Source of the DNA: Pontivivens sp032464575
GTDB taxonomy: Bacteria; Pseudomonadota; Alphaproteobacteria; Rhodobacterales; Rhodobacteraceae
NCBI GenBank assembly: GCA_032464575.1
Contig: JAWDKM010000004.1
Span: forward strand, 124,001-188,000
DNA length: 64,000 nt
Direction of reading: 5' to 3'
Under the pieces are notes generated by a model, which was given only the letters and a program-made list of their open reading frames with translations, was not told the DNA's origin and made no database searches. How positions within the stretch are numbered: position 1 is the first letter of the stretch; each line of letters opens with the position of its first letter. The position numbers and the translations under genes were made by a program. Shown here piece by piece: positions 1 to 7,986 of the stretch.

Positions 1-285
1 GGCATCGACTTCTCGGCCTCCGCGGGCACCCCGGTGCGCGCCGCCGGCGACGGCGAGGTCGTGCTCGTGTCCCGCTCGGTCGGCGACCTCGACACCATCG
101 TGATGGTCCGCCACCCCAACAACCTGGTCACGGTCTACGGCCGCATCACCGGGGTGACGGTTGCGCGCGGCGAGACGGTCAGCCGCGGCCAGAACATCGG
201 CGTCGTGGCCGACCGCAGCGAGCCCTCGGTGCAGTTCCAGGTCCGCCGCGGCATGCAGCACACGAACCCCGCCGAATACCTTTGA
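1..285 (+). CDS. M23/LytM-domain protein, C-terminal part (catalytic residues missing)
   Basis: Partial gene whose 5' end lies outside the window; 94 codons are visible from base 1. The reading begins GIDFSASAGTPVRAAGDGEV and continues through the usual LytM beta-sheet (VTVARGETVSRGQNIGVV), so it is the C-terminal domain of an M23-type envelope protein such as NlpD. Active M23 peptidases carry a Y-x-H-L segment and an H-x-H near the end. Here these read VYGRI and PSVQFQV, so the zinc and catalytic histidines are absent. By analogy with known degenerate LytM factors, it probably activates an amidase and does not cut peptidoglycan itself (inference). It is followed at once by a decayed HAD gene. 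Confidence 0.75.
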   Translation, partial: GIDFSASAGTPVRAAGDGEVVLVSRSVGDLDTIVMVRHPNNLVTVYGRITGVTVARGETVSRGQNIGVVADRSEPSVQFQVRRGMQHTNPAEYL

Positions 286-825
286 CCCCGCCTCGCCCAC
301 GCGCCGTCTGGTTCGACGTGGGCGAGACGCTGGTGGACGAGACCGCCTGTTGGAGCTGCTGGGCCGGGGCGATGCGTGTCCGCGGCTCACCTTCTTCACC
401 GTCCTCGGCGCCCTGATCGCGCAGGGCCAGTCGCACCGCGCGGCCTTCTCCCACTTCGATCCCGATTTCGACCCGGCCCGGCACGCGCGGGAGGAGGCGG
501 GCGAGCCCCACGCCATCCCGGCCAAGAGCCTCTACCCCGACGCCCTGCCCTGCATCGCCGCGTTGCGGAACCGCGGCTTCGCCGTCGGGGTCGCGGCGGA
601 CGTTCTGGGCTCGTCCCGCGGCCGGGACGTCTCGAAACCCGACCCGCGCGCTTCTTCGAACGCGTCGTCGCGGAAAGCGGCTGCGCCCCGGTGGAGGTCA
701 TCCATATCGGCGACCGCCACGACAACGACATCGCTCGGCACGGGCCGCGGGTCCATCTGCATCCCGGCCCTGACGATACCGAGCGCATCGAGAGCCTCGC
801 CGAGCTTCCGGCGCGCCTCGCCTGA
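282..825 (+). pseudogene. HAD-family hydrolase, frameshifted and internally deleted
   Basis: Pieces of one HAD phosphatase lie in three different frames. The first piece, from a TTG at 282 overlapping the upstream stop, reads AVWFDVGETLVDETACW and carries motif I (nucleophile Asp). From about 380 the second frame gives LTFFTVLGALIAQGQSHRA, then PDALPCIAALRNRGFAVGV and VSKPDPR. From about 645 the third frame gives FFERVVAESGCAPVEVIHIG followed by DRHDNDIA (motif IV) and ends at 825. The second break is visible as an extra GC dinucleotide in CCGCGCGCTTCTTCGAA near 645. The segment with the motif II Thr/Ser appears to be missing between GVAA and DVLGSS. At about 540 bases it is shorter than an intact gene of about 690. 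No single frame encodes a working enzyme. Confidence 0.75.
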
Positions 826-827
826 TC

Positions 828-861
828 CTTCATCTTTCCCGCAAGTACGCCCGCCGGAGGC
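828..861 (-). repeat. Gene-end element GCCTCCGGCGGG..GTACTT..GAAAGATGAAG
   Basis: Read on the minus strand this is GCCTCCGGCGGGCGTACTTG followed by CGGGAAAGATGAAG. It sits between the end of the HAD remnant and the end of the convergent thioesterase gene. Related copies in the window are at 15281, 17905, 17959, 26149, 58585, 60584 and 63244. It is not a classical hairpin terminator. Its function is unknown to me. Confidence 0.6.
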
Positions 862-873
862 GGTCCCGCCCTC

Positions 874-1383
874 TCAGCGCTCCTGCGGCATGAGAAAGTG
901 GACCGACGCCTCGGCGAAGAGCTTGGAGCGGTCGTCCTGCCACGCCTCGGCACGTACCGAGGCGTAGCGCCGCCCGGCCCGGGTGATCGTCGCACGCGCA
1001 TAGCCATCGCGCGGCAGGCCGGAGCGCAGGTAGTCCACGGTGATGTCGATCACCTTGGGCCAGCCGGGAAAGTCGCCCTCCTCGATGGCCTCGGCCGCCG
1101 CACCGCCGGATTCCATCCGGTCCCAGACCTGCGACCACATCAGCTCCATCAGGGCTGCGGATTCCAGGAACGCTCCGATGGCCCCACCGTGCAGCGCGGG
1201 CAGCATCGGGTTGCCGATCAGGTGGTCGGAGTAGGAGAGGATCGCCGTCAGCTCGTTGCCACGCCGCTCGAACGAGATCCCCATGAACTCCATGTAGGGC
1301 ACCGAGCCCGTCAGCCGCTGGAGTGCTGCATCCCGGCGGGACTTCACCACCTGGACCGGCTCGGGCCGGGGCCGGGCGCTCAT
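874..1383 (-). CDS. PaaI-type hotdog thioesterase
   Basis: 169 residues. The central segment LHGGAIGAFLESAALMEL is the HGG helix signature of the PaaI/YdiI hotdog thioesterases, which hydrolyse acyl-CoA esters. The C-terminal strands (KVIDITVDYLRSGLPRD, YASVRAEAWQDD) match the rest of the fold. The first ~25 residues are a variable lead. The ATG overlaps the stop of the upstream thioesterase by four bases (ATGA), so the two are translationally coupled and likely work together, perhaps as a heteromer or on related CoA esters (inference). The exact substrate cannot be told from sequence. The neighbouring beta-oxidation operon makes a role in clearing acyl-CoA esters plausible. Confidence 0.8.
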   Translation of the reverse strand: MSARPRPEPVQVVKSRRDAALQRLTGSVPYMEFMGISFERRGNELTAILSYSDHLIGNPMLPALHGGAIGAFLESAALMELMWSQVWDRMESGGAAAEAIEEGDFPGWPKVIDITVDYLRSGLPRDGYARATITRAGRRYASVRAEAWQDDRSKLFAEASVHFLMPQER

Positions 1384-1841
1384 GCCGTCTCTCCGATCTT
1401 GGTGCCGCGCCCTTCGACGGTGAAGGCGCCGTTGGCCTGCGCCACCGGGTTGTCGGGATCGCCGTCATGGGCGATGGCGCGCACGAAGGCGACGTTGCGC
1501 GTGATCCGGTAGCATTCTGCGCGCGCGGTCACCGGCTGCTGAGGCGTCGCCGCGCGCATGTAGTCGATACGCAGGTCGATGGTGGCCGTGCCGCCCGGGG
1601 CCTTCGGATGGGTCATCACGGCAGTCCCGCAACAGCCGTCCAGAAGCGTCGTGATCACCCCGCCATGCATCACGCCGGTCGCCGGATCGCCCACCAGCTT
1701 CGCGTCGTAAGGCACGGACATCACGGCCAAACCGTCGCCGATCTCGTGCACCTGCATACCGAGTGCGGCGGAGTGCGGGATGGCCAGGGCCATCCTGCGC
1801 GCCAGCTCCAGCCGGGGATCGTCGGTTTGCCTGTCGCTCAT
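1380..1841 (-). CDS. PaaI-type hotdog thioesterase, second copy
   Basis: 153 residues with MHGGVITTLLDGCCGTAVM, again the hotdog HGG helix, and TIDLRIDYMRAATP plus NVAFVRAIA as the conserved strands. It is the promoter-proximal gene of a two-gene minus-strand unit and runs into the next thioesterase with a four-base ATGA overlap. The two proteins are clearly paralogous in layout but not close copies, which suggests different acyl chain preferences. The upstream neighbour on the plus strand is a MerR regulator whose start is about 165 bases away, so the pair may share its control region. Confidence 0.8.
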   Translation of the reverse strand: MSDRQTDDPRLELARRMALAIPHSAALGMQVHEIGDGLAVMSVPYDAKLVGDPATGVMHGGVITTLLDGCCGTAVMTHPKAPGGTATIDLRIDYMRAATPQQPVTARAECYRITRNVAFVRAIAHDGDPDNPVAQANGAFTVEGRGTKIGETA

Positions 1842-1965
1842 CGGGACCTCGTCGCGTTGCGTCGCCGCACCATATAGGCCCTCGCGCCGCTCCGCGTCGA
1901 GGCCATCGACCTTCCCCCACGGAAGGTTGGCAACCCTTGATTTTCACGGATGCACTACGAAAATA

Positions 1966-1976
1966 GACGTAACGTC
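1966..1976. promoter_or_regulatory. Palindrome GACGTAACGTC upstream of MerR gene
   Basis: GACGTAACGTC is an almost perfect inverted repeat (GACGT-A-ACGTC) 32 bases before the MerR start at 2008. It follows a TTGATT and an A/T-rich GAAAAT that could be -35/-10 boxes near 1937 and 1959. Upstream of the second MerR gene an analogous ACGT-GA-ACGT occurs at 5549. Likely an autoregulatory operator (inference). Confidence 0.45.
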
Positions 1977-2007
1977 ACTAAGAACGAAAACACAGGGAGC
2001 GCACCGA

Positions 2008-2394
2008 ATGAGTGAGCAAAAACAGACGCTTCAGGAGATGTGCGAGGAATTCGAGGTGACACCGCGCACCCTGCGATACTACGAGTACATCGAGCTTCTC
2101 TCGCCCGAGCGCGAGGGGCGCAAGCGTCTTTACGGTGCGCGCGAGCGGGCCCGGCTCACCCTGATCCTGCGCGGCCGCCGCTTCGGCTTCAGCCTCGAGG
2201 AGATCCGCCAGTGGCTGGAGCTCTACGAGCTGGAGGACAACCAGACGACGCAATACCGCGAGTGGATCGACCTCTCCACCCGCCAGATCACCGAGCTCGA
2301 AAGCCGGAAGAAGGAGCTCGACGAGGCGATCACCGAGCTCAAGCGCCTGCGCAGCGTGGCCGAGGAGGCACTGGCCGAGCAGCAGGCCGGCTAG
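2008..2394 (+). CDS. MerR-family transcriptional regulator
   Basis: 128 residues. An N-terminal winged helix-turn-helix (EFEVTPRTLRYYEYIELL, then RRFGFSLEEIRQWLELYEL) is followed by a coiled-coil dimerisation helix (residues ~85-125, LSTRQITELESRKKELDEAI). There is no cysteine-rich metal site, so it is of the short ligand- or redox-independent type. It closely resembles in layout the regulator at 5629, which heads the fatty-acid operon. The ATG is chosen because CAGGGAG precedes it by about 10 bases and the protein then begins at the usual MerR position; the open frame extends upstream without family similarity. It ends on CTAG, shared with the stop of the convergent glycosyltransferase gene. 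Confidence 0.85.
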   Translation: MSEQKQTLQEMCEEFEVTPRTLRYYEYIELLSPEREGRKRLYGARERARLTLILRGRRFGFSLEEIRQWLELYELEDNQTTQYREWIDLSTRQITELESRKKELDEAITELKRLRSVAEEALAEQQAG

Positions 2395-3371
2395 GGCCGC
2401 TCCCGCCGCGCCGCCGCCTTCTGCGCACGCCGCGCCTCCTGCCGCGCATTCCGTTTCGCGCCGTAACCGGGCGCCCTGTGCCCTTCGATGCTGCCTGCCA
2501 GATCCGTGGCGATCGCCTCGATGCTGTCGAAGGGCGCGCGGTCGCGCAGCATCCGCTCCACCACGCGCCGCCCCAGGAGCTGATCGGGCCGGTGCACGCT
2601 GTTGCGGTGGTAGTGCAGGATGTTGGTCCCGAACGGCACCCGCGCCCGCTTGCGCACCAGCGACATGTTCCACGACCGGTCGAGCGGCGCGATATGCTCC
2701 GGCTCCATCAGCCCCGCAAGCGTGCCGAGCGCGATCTGGTCGAGCCACGGGCGCTTGTTCCGCACGTAGGGCGCGTGATCGAGCCGCCGCGCGATGTCGA
2801 GCCACGCCTCAGCGAAGGGCATGTCCGCGCCGGGCCCGTAGAGCGGCGCGTTGCGGAAGAGGACGACGCCGCCGTTGAAATGCGGAAAGGCGCCGTGGCG
2901 GGCAAGCACGTCCTCCCCGCGCATGCCGACGGCGCGATAGGCGTCGTGCCAGCGGTTCTGCCGGTTTGCGCCCCACATGCCGAAGCTGCTCGGCAGCGCC
3001 GCCAGCAACGCCTCACCCGCCGCCGCCACGGGATCGCAACGGCGCAGCACCATCGTGTCGGTATCGAGGAACAGCGTCCAGTCCGAGGCGCGCGGTGCGC
3101 GGCAGGCGAGGATCTTGTTGCCGTGCCGGTAGGGCGTCGCGAAACCGCCCTGCCTGCGGCGGAACGTGGCGACCTCGACCCCGTGCCGCTCGTGGAAGTC
3201 GAGCACGTCGCGGTCCACGCTGTCGATGGCGCGGGCCGGGACGTGGGCGCTGATCTCGATCAGCCCGCGCGGGAAGTGATGCAGCAGCGAGCTGACGAGA
3301 AAGACCGACTGCCACTCGAACTTGCCCACATCGATGACGAAGACGATGGAGAGTGCCCCGGGCCTCGGCAT
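2391..3371 (-). CDS. Glycosyltransferase-like protein (GT-A fold)
   Basis: 326 residues. A DxD motif in WTLFLDTDTMVLR (about residues 97-109) and the later FPHFNGGVVLFR fit GT-A family nucleotide-sugar transferases such as family 8. The DxD would bind Mn2+ and the sugar nucleotide. The protein starts directly with a beta strand (SIVFVIDVG) and has no signal peptide, so it acts in the cytoplasm. The C-terminal 40 residues are rich in Arg, Lys and Ala (AKRNARQEARRAQKAAARRE), a basic tail of unknown role. It is a single gene between convergent merR and the murI operon. Acceptor and sugar cannot be predicted. Confidence 0.65.
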   Translation of the reverse strand: MPRPGALSIVFVIDVGKFEWQSVFLVSSLLHHFPRGLIEISAHVPARAIDSVDRDVLDFHERHGVEVATFRRRQGGFATPYRHGNKILACRAPRASDWTLFLDTDTMVLRRCDPVAAAGEALLAALPSSFGMWGANRQNRWHDAYRAVGMRGEDVLARHGAFPHFNGGVVLFRNAPLYGPGADMPFAEAWLDIARRLDHAPYVRNKRPWLDQIALGTLAGLMEPEHIAPLDRSWNMSLVRKRARVPFGTNILHYHRNSVHRPDQLLGRRVVERMLRDRAPFDSIEAIATDLAGSIEGHRAPGYGAKRNARQEARRAQKAAARRERP

Positions 3372-3483
3372 CGCGCGCCTGTGCGCGGTCGCGCGGTTCC
3401 AGATGTCTGCGAGGGCGTGGATGGCGGCTCTCCGGCTTCGGTGCGCCCGGTCTAATCGCTCCGGCAGGCGGAGAGAAGCCCGC

Positions 3484-4305
3484 TCAGGCGCGGTGGAACC
3501 GGTAGTCCTCGCCGGTCAGGGCGCGGGCGGCGGCGGACACGGCCTCAGGATCGCCGCTGGTCAGGCAGGTGAGGGCCGCGCCATGGCCTGCGCGCCGGGG
3601 GTGGCGCTGCAGGTAATCGGCGAGGCTCGCGGCAACGAGGTCGGGCTGGGACAGGATCTCGACACTTTCCGGCAGGCCCGCAGCGAAGGCATCGCGCACC
3701 AGCGGATAGTGCGTGCAACCAAGGAAGGCGCGCTCGGGCCGAGCCGTGGCGGCCTGCTGCGCGAAGCCGCGGGCGAGGGCCTGCGCCTCGGTATGCCGCC
3801 CCTCCTCCAGCGCATCGACGAGGCCGGGGCATGCGACCTGCTTGACCTCGACGCCGCGCGCGCGGAAGGCGAGCTCGCGCGGAAAGGCCCCGCTCGCGAC
3901 CGTCGCGGGCGTCGCGAAGACGGCGATGCGTAGGCCCGCGAGGTCGACCGGCGGGCCGTCCGCCGCCCAGGGCCGCCCGGTCAGCGCCTCGATGACGGGG
4001 ACGAAGACGCCGAGCACGCGTTTGTCAGCGTGCTCCCGCGCCAGCCACCCCTCCTGCAGGCCGCGCAGCGCGACGGCGGCCGCCGTGTTGCAGGCGAGGA
4101 TGACGAGTTCGCAGCCCTCCGCGAACAGCCGCTCCACCCCGGCCTGCGTCAGCGCCGCGATTTCCGCCGGGCTGCGCACGCCGTAGGGCGCGTTGGCGTG
4201 GTCGCCGAGATAGACGAAGGGCCGGTCGGGCAGGCGCGCGCGCAGGGCGGCGAGCGTGGTCAGGCCGCCGTGGCCACTGTCGAAGACGCCGATCGGTCCG
4301 CTCAT
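3484..4305 (-). CDS. murI: Glutamate racemase
   Basis: 273 residues; converts L- to D-glutamate for peptidoglycan. The start MSGPIGVFDSGHGGLTTL shows the family's first motif with Asp9. The two catalytic cysteines lie in LACNTAAA (Cys72) and in LGCTHYPLV (about residue 184), and the latter also contains the conserved His. Length is normal for MurI. The open frame continues upstream but those residues belong to another gene's strand, and this ATG overlaps the LysR stop by four bases (ATGA), which fixes the start. Coupling to a LysR regulator is unusual and may only reflect genome compaction. Confidence 0.93.
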   Translation of the reverse strand: MSGPIGVFDSGHGGLTTLAALRARLPDRPFVYLGDHANAPYGVRSPAEIAALTQAGVERLFAEGCELVILACNTAAAVALRGLQEGWLAREHADKRVLGVFVPVIEALTGRPWAADGPPVDLAGLRIAVFATPATVASGAFPRELAFRARGVEVKQVACPGLVDALEEGRHTEAQALARGFAQQAATARPERAFLGCTHYPLVRDAFAAGLPESVEILSQPDLVAASLADYLQRHPRRAGHGAALTCLTSGDPEAVSAAARALTGEDYRFHRA

Positions 4306-5198
4306 GAGGTCTCCAGTCCCAGCGCCGCATGGCTTTCCGCGAGGGCGGCGCGCAGCCAGGCTGCGAAGGCCGCGCATTTCGGCGGCAGCCGCGGCTCGCC
4401 CGCCCGTGTCACCATCCAGTAGGACGCGCCGGTGTCGAGCACGCCGGGCCGCGCGACGGCAAGCTGCCCGCGCGCGATGGCTTCGCCTGCAAGCGTCGGC
4501 CAGGCGAGGAACACCCCCTGCCCCGCGATCGCGGCGTCGAGGCACAGCGCGCCATCCGAATAGACCGGACCGGGCGGGCCGGCGGGCTCGTCGCTGCCGG
4601 CGGCGGCGCGCCAGTCCGCCCACCAGTCGGGCCCGTTGCGGTCCACCAGCACCGGGATCTCGGCGAGCGGACGCCCGGCCAGGGCGGGGCTGCACACCGG
4701 AAAGACGAGCTGGCCCGTCAGCCGCTCGGCCCGTACGCCGCGCCACGGCCCCCGCCCCACCCGGATCGCGAGATCGGTGTCGGAGCGGTCGAGATCGACC
4801 ATCTCCACCGCCGCGTCGATCCTGAGGGAGAGCTCGGGATGGGCGGCCGCGAAATCCTGCATCCGCCAGACCAGCCACTTCGAGGCGAAGATCGGCGCGA
4901 CGGAGACGGTGAGCGTGCCCTGCCCCGCCTGCCGCGCGCGCCGGACGGCAGCCGCGAGCAGGCCGAAGCCGCGGCCCAGCTCGTCAGCCACCTCGGCCCC
5001 GAGGGGTGTCGGGACGAGGTGTCCTGCCCCGCGGTCGAAAAGCGTGCAGCCAAGCTGCGCCTCCGCCCGGCGCACATGCTGGCTGATGGCGCCGGGCGTC
5101 ACACCGAGGAGGGCGGCGGCACCTGCCAACGAGCCCTCCCGCGCCACGGCCTCCACCGCGCGCAGGCCGTTCAGGTGGATGCGGCTGAGTTCGTTCAT
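4302..5198 (-). CDS. LysR-family transcriptional regulator (GcvA-like)
   Basis: 298 residues. The N-terminal helix-turn-helix (residues ~1-65) contains LNGLRAVEAVAREGSLAGAA and GVTPGAISQHVRRAEAQLGC, typical of GcvA-type LysR proteins, and VAPIFASKWLVWRMQDF opens the ligand-binding domain. The second half ends normally. It is transcribed leftward with murI downstream (four-base overlap) and divergently from a small ORF at 5288. Effector and targets are unknown; the divergent small gene is the most obvious candidate target. Confidence 0.88.
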   Translation of the reverse strand: MNELSRIHLNGLRAVEAVAREGSLAGAAALLGVTPGAISQHVRRAEAQLGCTLFDRGAGHLVPTPLGAEVADELGRGFGLLAAAVRRARQAGQGTLTVSVAPIFASKWLVWRMQDFAAAHPELSLRIDAAVEMVDLDRSDTDLAIRVGRGPWRGVRAERLTGQLVFPVCSPALAGRPLAEIPVLVDRNGPDWWADWRAAAGSDEPAGPPGPVYSDGALCLDAAIAGQGVFLAWPTLAGEAIARGQLAVARPGVLDTGASYWMVTRAGEPRLPPKCAAFAAWLRAALAESHAALGLETS

Positions 5199-5287
5199 GC
5201 AGTTTTTCTAAACCTGTGGCCAATCCTTCTCCAGTGAAAATTCCGCTTCGTCCCGGTAGATATCGAGAAAAGCTGAAAGGACAGCTC

Positions 5288-5431
5288 ATGTGGCGCATCT
5301 TCCTCGCCGCGCTGCGCAAGCCACCGGCCCCCGCACCCGACCCGTTCGACCACCCCGAGATCCGGCGGATGACGCAGCACGCGCGCGACGACCTCCCGTC
5401 ACCGCTGCGCGAGGCCCTGCGCCGACGCTGA
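5288..5431 (+). CDS. Small hypothetical protein divergent from LysR
   Basis: 47 codons beginning MWRIFLAALRKPP and containing DPFDHPEIRRMTQHARDDL. GAAAGGA lies about 8 bases before the ATG, which supports this start over the longer reading from 5216. No signal peptide beyond a short hydrophobic N-terminus, and no domain recognised. Its position facing a GcvA-like LysR gene, and the compact conserved-looking Asp/Pro/His core, make it a plausible real gene. No function can be assigned. Confidence 0.5.
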   Translation: MWRIFLAALRKPPAPAPDPFDHPEIRRMTQHARDDLPSPLREALRRR

Positions 5432-5548
5432 AGCTCCCGGATCGCCCTGTCCGCGGCCGGGAGTGCGCCGACCTCCGCTCGCGCTCCGGGGACGGATGAC
5501 CGCCCCTCGGCATACGCCGCCCCGTCTGCCGTGACGTTGCGTGACGCC

Positions 5549-5563
5549 TTACGTGAACGTCAA
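5549..5563. promoter_or_regulatory. Probable MerR (LiuR-like) operator TTACGTGAACGTCAA
   Basis: TTACGTGAACGTCAA, an ACGT-N2-ACGT arrangement, lies about 65 bases before the MerR start at 5629 and close to TTGACGG (5565-5571), a possible -35 box. From memory, LiuR-type sites in proteobacterial fatty-acid and branched-chain regulons contain the same ACGT-N2-ACGT core. Another ACGT-type palindrome precedes the first MerR gene at 1966. Autoregulation and control of the downstream fad operon are inferred. Confidence 0.5.
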
Positions 5564-5628
5564 CTTGACGGTTGAAACCCCTGCAGCGCATTGGCACGTT
5601 CCCGCCAAGACCTGAGAAGGGGTAACCG

Positions 5629-6024
5629 ATGAGCGAGACCTTCAGCACGATCGGCCAGATGTGCGCCGAATTCGATGTGACCCCGCGTACGCTGCGCTTC
5701 TACGAATCCAAGGAACTGCTCTTTCCCGTGCGCGACGGCTCCCGCCGGCTTTTCACCCGCCGCGACCGCGCGCGGCTGAAACTGATCCTGCAGGGCAAGC
5801 GCTTCGGCTTCAGCCTCGAAGAGATCCGCCAGCTCCTCGACCTCTACGACATCGGCGACCAGCAGCGCACCCAGCTTGCCCGCACCTACGAGGTCGCGAT
5901 GGAGCGGCTGGACGCCATGAAGGCCCAGCGCGACGAACTGACCGCTGCCATCGGCGAGCTGGAAGACCAGATGCAGACCGCCCGCGACATCCTGCGCGCC
6001 CGCGGCGTCGCCGTGGCCGCGTAA
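5629..6024 (+). CDS. MerR-family regulator of the fatty-acid operon (LiuR-like)
   Basis: 131 residues: winged helix-turn-helix (EFDVTPRTLRFYESKELLF, RFGFSLEEIRQLLDLYDI) and a C-terminal coiled coil (residues ~85-125). It lacks metal-binding cysteines. It is 50 bases upstream of two acyl-CoA dehydrogenase genes and the fadA/fadB pair on the same strand, the genomic setting of LiuR-type repressors of acyl-CoA degradation. Such regulators respond to acyl-CoA in the characterised cases; the effector here is not known. A purine-rich GAGAAGGGG precedes the ATG. Strongly similar in design to the regulator at 2008, suggesting an old duplication. Confidence 0.85.
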   Translation: MSETFSTIGQMCAEFDVTPRTLRFYESKELLFPVRDGSRRLFTRRDRARLKLILQGKRFGFSLEEIRQLLDLYDIGDQQRTQLARTYEVAMERLDAMKAQRDELTAAIGELEDQMQTARDILRARGVAVAA

Positions 6025-6074
6025 AGAATCAAGAATGACGGCCCCGCGCCGCGCTCAGTCCTACGGAGAGAAAC

Positions 6075-7850
6075 ATGCCCTTCTACGAGCCCACGACCAA
6101 AGACCTCGACTTCGTGCTCCACGACGTCCTGAAGGTGAACGAGCAGGACATCCCCGGCTTCGACGAGATGGACCGCGACTTCACCGGTGCGGTGCTCGAG
6201 GAAGCCGGCAAGATCGCACGCGACGTGCTCGCCCCGCTCAACAGGGTGGGTGACGAACAGGGCTGCAAGCTGGAAAACGGCGTGGTGCGCGTGCCCGAGG
6301 GGTTCGAGGATGCCGTGAACGTGCTGCGCGACGGCGGCTGGACCGGCTTCGACTGCGACCCCGAATATGGCGGTCAGGGCATGCCCTACACGCTGTCGGT
6401 CGCGGTGGGTGAGATGCACTCGTCGGCCAACATGGCGCTGATGATGTATCCGGGCCTGACCCACGGTGCCTATGCGGCGATCCACGCCCATGGCTCCGAC
6501 GAGCAGAAGGCGACCTATCTGCCGAACCTCGTGAGCTTCAAGTGGGGCGGCACCATGAACCTGACGGAGCCGCAGTGCGGCACCGATCTGGGCCTCATCC
6601 GCACGAAGGCGGAGCCGCAGGACGACGGCACCTACAAGATCTCCGGTCAGAAGATCTGGATCTCCGCCGGTGAGCACGAGATGGCCGAGAACATCATCCA
6701 CCTCGTCCTCGCCAAGATCCCCGGCGGCCCCGAGGGCGTGAAGGGCATCTCCCTCTTCATCGTGCCGAAGTTCATGGTGAAGGAAGACGGCTCCCTCGGC
6801 GAGCGCAACGCGGTGTCCTGCGGCGGCCTCGAAGAGAAGATGGGCATCCACGGCAACGCCACCTGCGTGATGAACTACGACGGCGCCACCGGCTTCCTGA
6901 TCGGGGAGAAGCACAAGGGCCTGCGCGCCATGTTCACCATGATGAACGAAGCGCGTCTCGGCGTCGGAATGCAGGGCCTCGGCCAGGCGTCGGTCGCCTA
7001 CCAGAACGCGCTTGCCTTCGCGAAGGACCGCATCCAGGGCCGCGCCGTGACCGGAACCAAGGAGCCGGAGAAGGCCGCCGACAGCATCATCCACTACCCG
7101 GACGTGCGCCGGATGCTGATGGACCAGAAGAGCTTCGTCGAGGGCGGCCGCGCCTTCATGCTCTGGGCCGCGACGATGATCGACCGCTCGCATCGCAACG
7201 ACGACGCGGATGCCGAAGGTCTCGTGTCGCTCCTCATCCCGGTGGTGAAGTCGTTCCTAACGGAGAAGGGTCTCGACGCGACGATCTCCGCCCAGCAGGT
7301 CTATGGCGGCTCCGGCTTCACCAGGGAGTGGGGCGCCGAGCAGTTCGTGCGCGACTGCCGCATCGCCCTGATCTACGAGGGCACGAACGGCATCCAGGCG
7401 CTCGACCTCGTGGGCCGCAAGCTCGCCTCCGACAACGGCAAGCACGTCATGGCGTTTTTCGAGCTGGTGAAGTCCTTCATCAAGGAGAACGGCGAGGACG
7501 AGCGGATGACCGAGTTCCTCGAGCCGCTGAAGGCCGCGTCGAAGGACCTTCAGGCGGCGGGCATGTGGTTCATGCAGAACGGCATGAAGAACCCCGACGA
7601 CGCGCTGTCCGGCGCGCAGGACTTCCTCAACATGTTCGGCCATGTCTGCCTCGGCCTGATGTGGGCGCGGATCGCGAAGGCGTCCTACGCGGCACTCGAC
7701 GCGGGCACCGGCGACAAGGAGTTCTATGAGAGCAAGCTGGTTACGGGCCGTTATTACATGACCCGCAAACTGCCGGAGACGGGCCTGCTGCTCACCCGCG
7801 TTCAGGCGGGTGGCGAGACGATCATGGCGCTCGAAGCCGCCAATTTCTGA
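6075..7850 (+). CDS. Acyl-CoA dehydrogenase with C-terminal domain (FadE/DmdC type)
   Basis: 591 residues, the long form of the family. MPFYEPTTKDLDFVLHDVL and DVLAPLNRVGDEQGC at the N-terminus, FAD/substrate segments LTEPQCGTDLG and KIWISAGEH, and LIYEGTNGIQALDL with the catalytic base Glu435 are all present. The last ~110 residues form the extra C-terminal domain. It oxidises an acyl-CoA to the trans-2-enoyl-CoA in the cytoplasm. The same subfamily contains DmdC, the 3-methylmercaptopropionyl-CoA dehydrogenase of DMSP demethylation, and general fatty acyl-CoA dehydrogenases; sequence alone does not separate them here. GGAGAGAAAC before the ATG is a good ribosome site. Confidence 0.88.
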   Translation: MPFYEPTTKDLDFVLHDVLKVNEQDIPGFDEMDRDFTGAVLEEAGKIARDVLAPLNRVGDEQGCKLENGVVRVPEGFEDAVNVLRDGGWTGFDCDPEYGGQGMPYTLSVAVGEMHSSANMALMMYPGLTHGAYAAIHAHGSDEQKATYLPNLVSFKWGGTMNLTEPQCGTDLGLIRTKAEPQDDGTYKISGQKIWISAGEHEMAENIIHLVLAKIPGGPEGVKGISLFIVPKFMVKEDGSLGERNAVSCGGLEEKMGIHGNATCVMNYDGATGFLIGEKHKGLRAMFTMMNEARLGVGMQGLGQASVAYQNALAFAKDRIQGRAVTGTKEPEKAADSIIHYPDVRRMLMDQKSFVEGGRAFMLWAATMIDRSHRNDDADAEGLVSLLIPVVKSFLTEKGLDATISAQQVYGGSGFTREWGAEQFVRDCRIALIYEGTNGIQALDLVGRKLASDNGKHVMAFFELVKSFIKENGEDERMTEFLEPLKAASKDLQAAGMWFMQNGMKNPDDALSGAQDFLNMFGHVCLGLMWARIAKASYAALDAGTGDKEFYESKLVTGRYYMTRKLPETGLLLTRVQAGGETIMALEAANF

Positions 7851-7871
7851 GGCCCCGGCCTCACGCATATC

Positions 7872-7911
7872 GCCCCCTCCCCCTCGCGGGGGGAGGGTTG
7901 GGGAGGGGGGC
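7872..7911. repeat. C-rich/G-rich intergenic repeat
   Basis: A C-run followed by CGGGGGGAGGGTTGGGGAGG fills the 136-base gap between two acyl-CoA dehydrogenase genes. A very similar block occurs at 50282-50318. The arms can fold back on each other (CCCCCTCCCC against GGGGGGAGGG). It probably acts as an RNA structure between operon genes or is simply a dispersed repeat. Confidence 0.55.
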
Positions 7912-7986
7912 AGTCCCCCACACTTCGCGGGGCACCTCCCCGCACACCAAAGGCCCGCAAGAGGCCGCACCAAAGGGAGCCCGACG

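Noticed and set aside
5216..5431. Longer 71-residue version of the small ORF opposite LysR
   Set aside because: The extra N-terminus overlaps the LysR promoter region, and the internal ATG at 5288 has the ribosome site.
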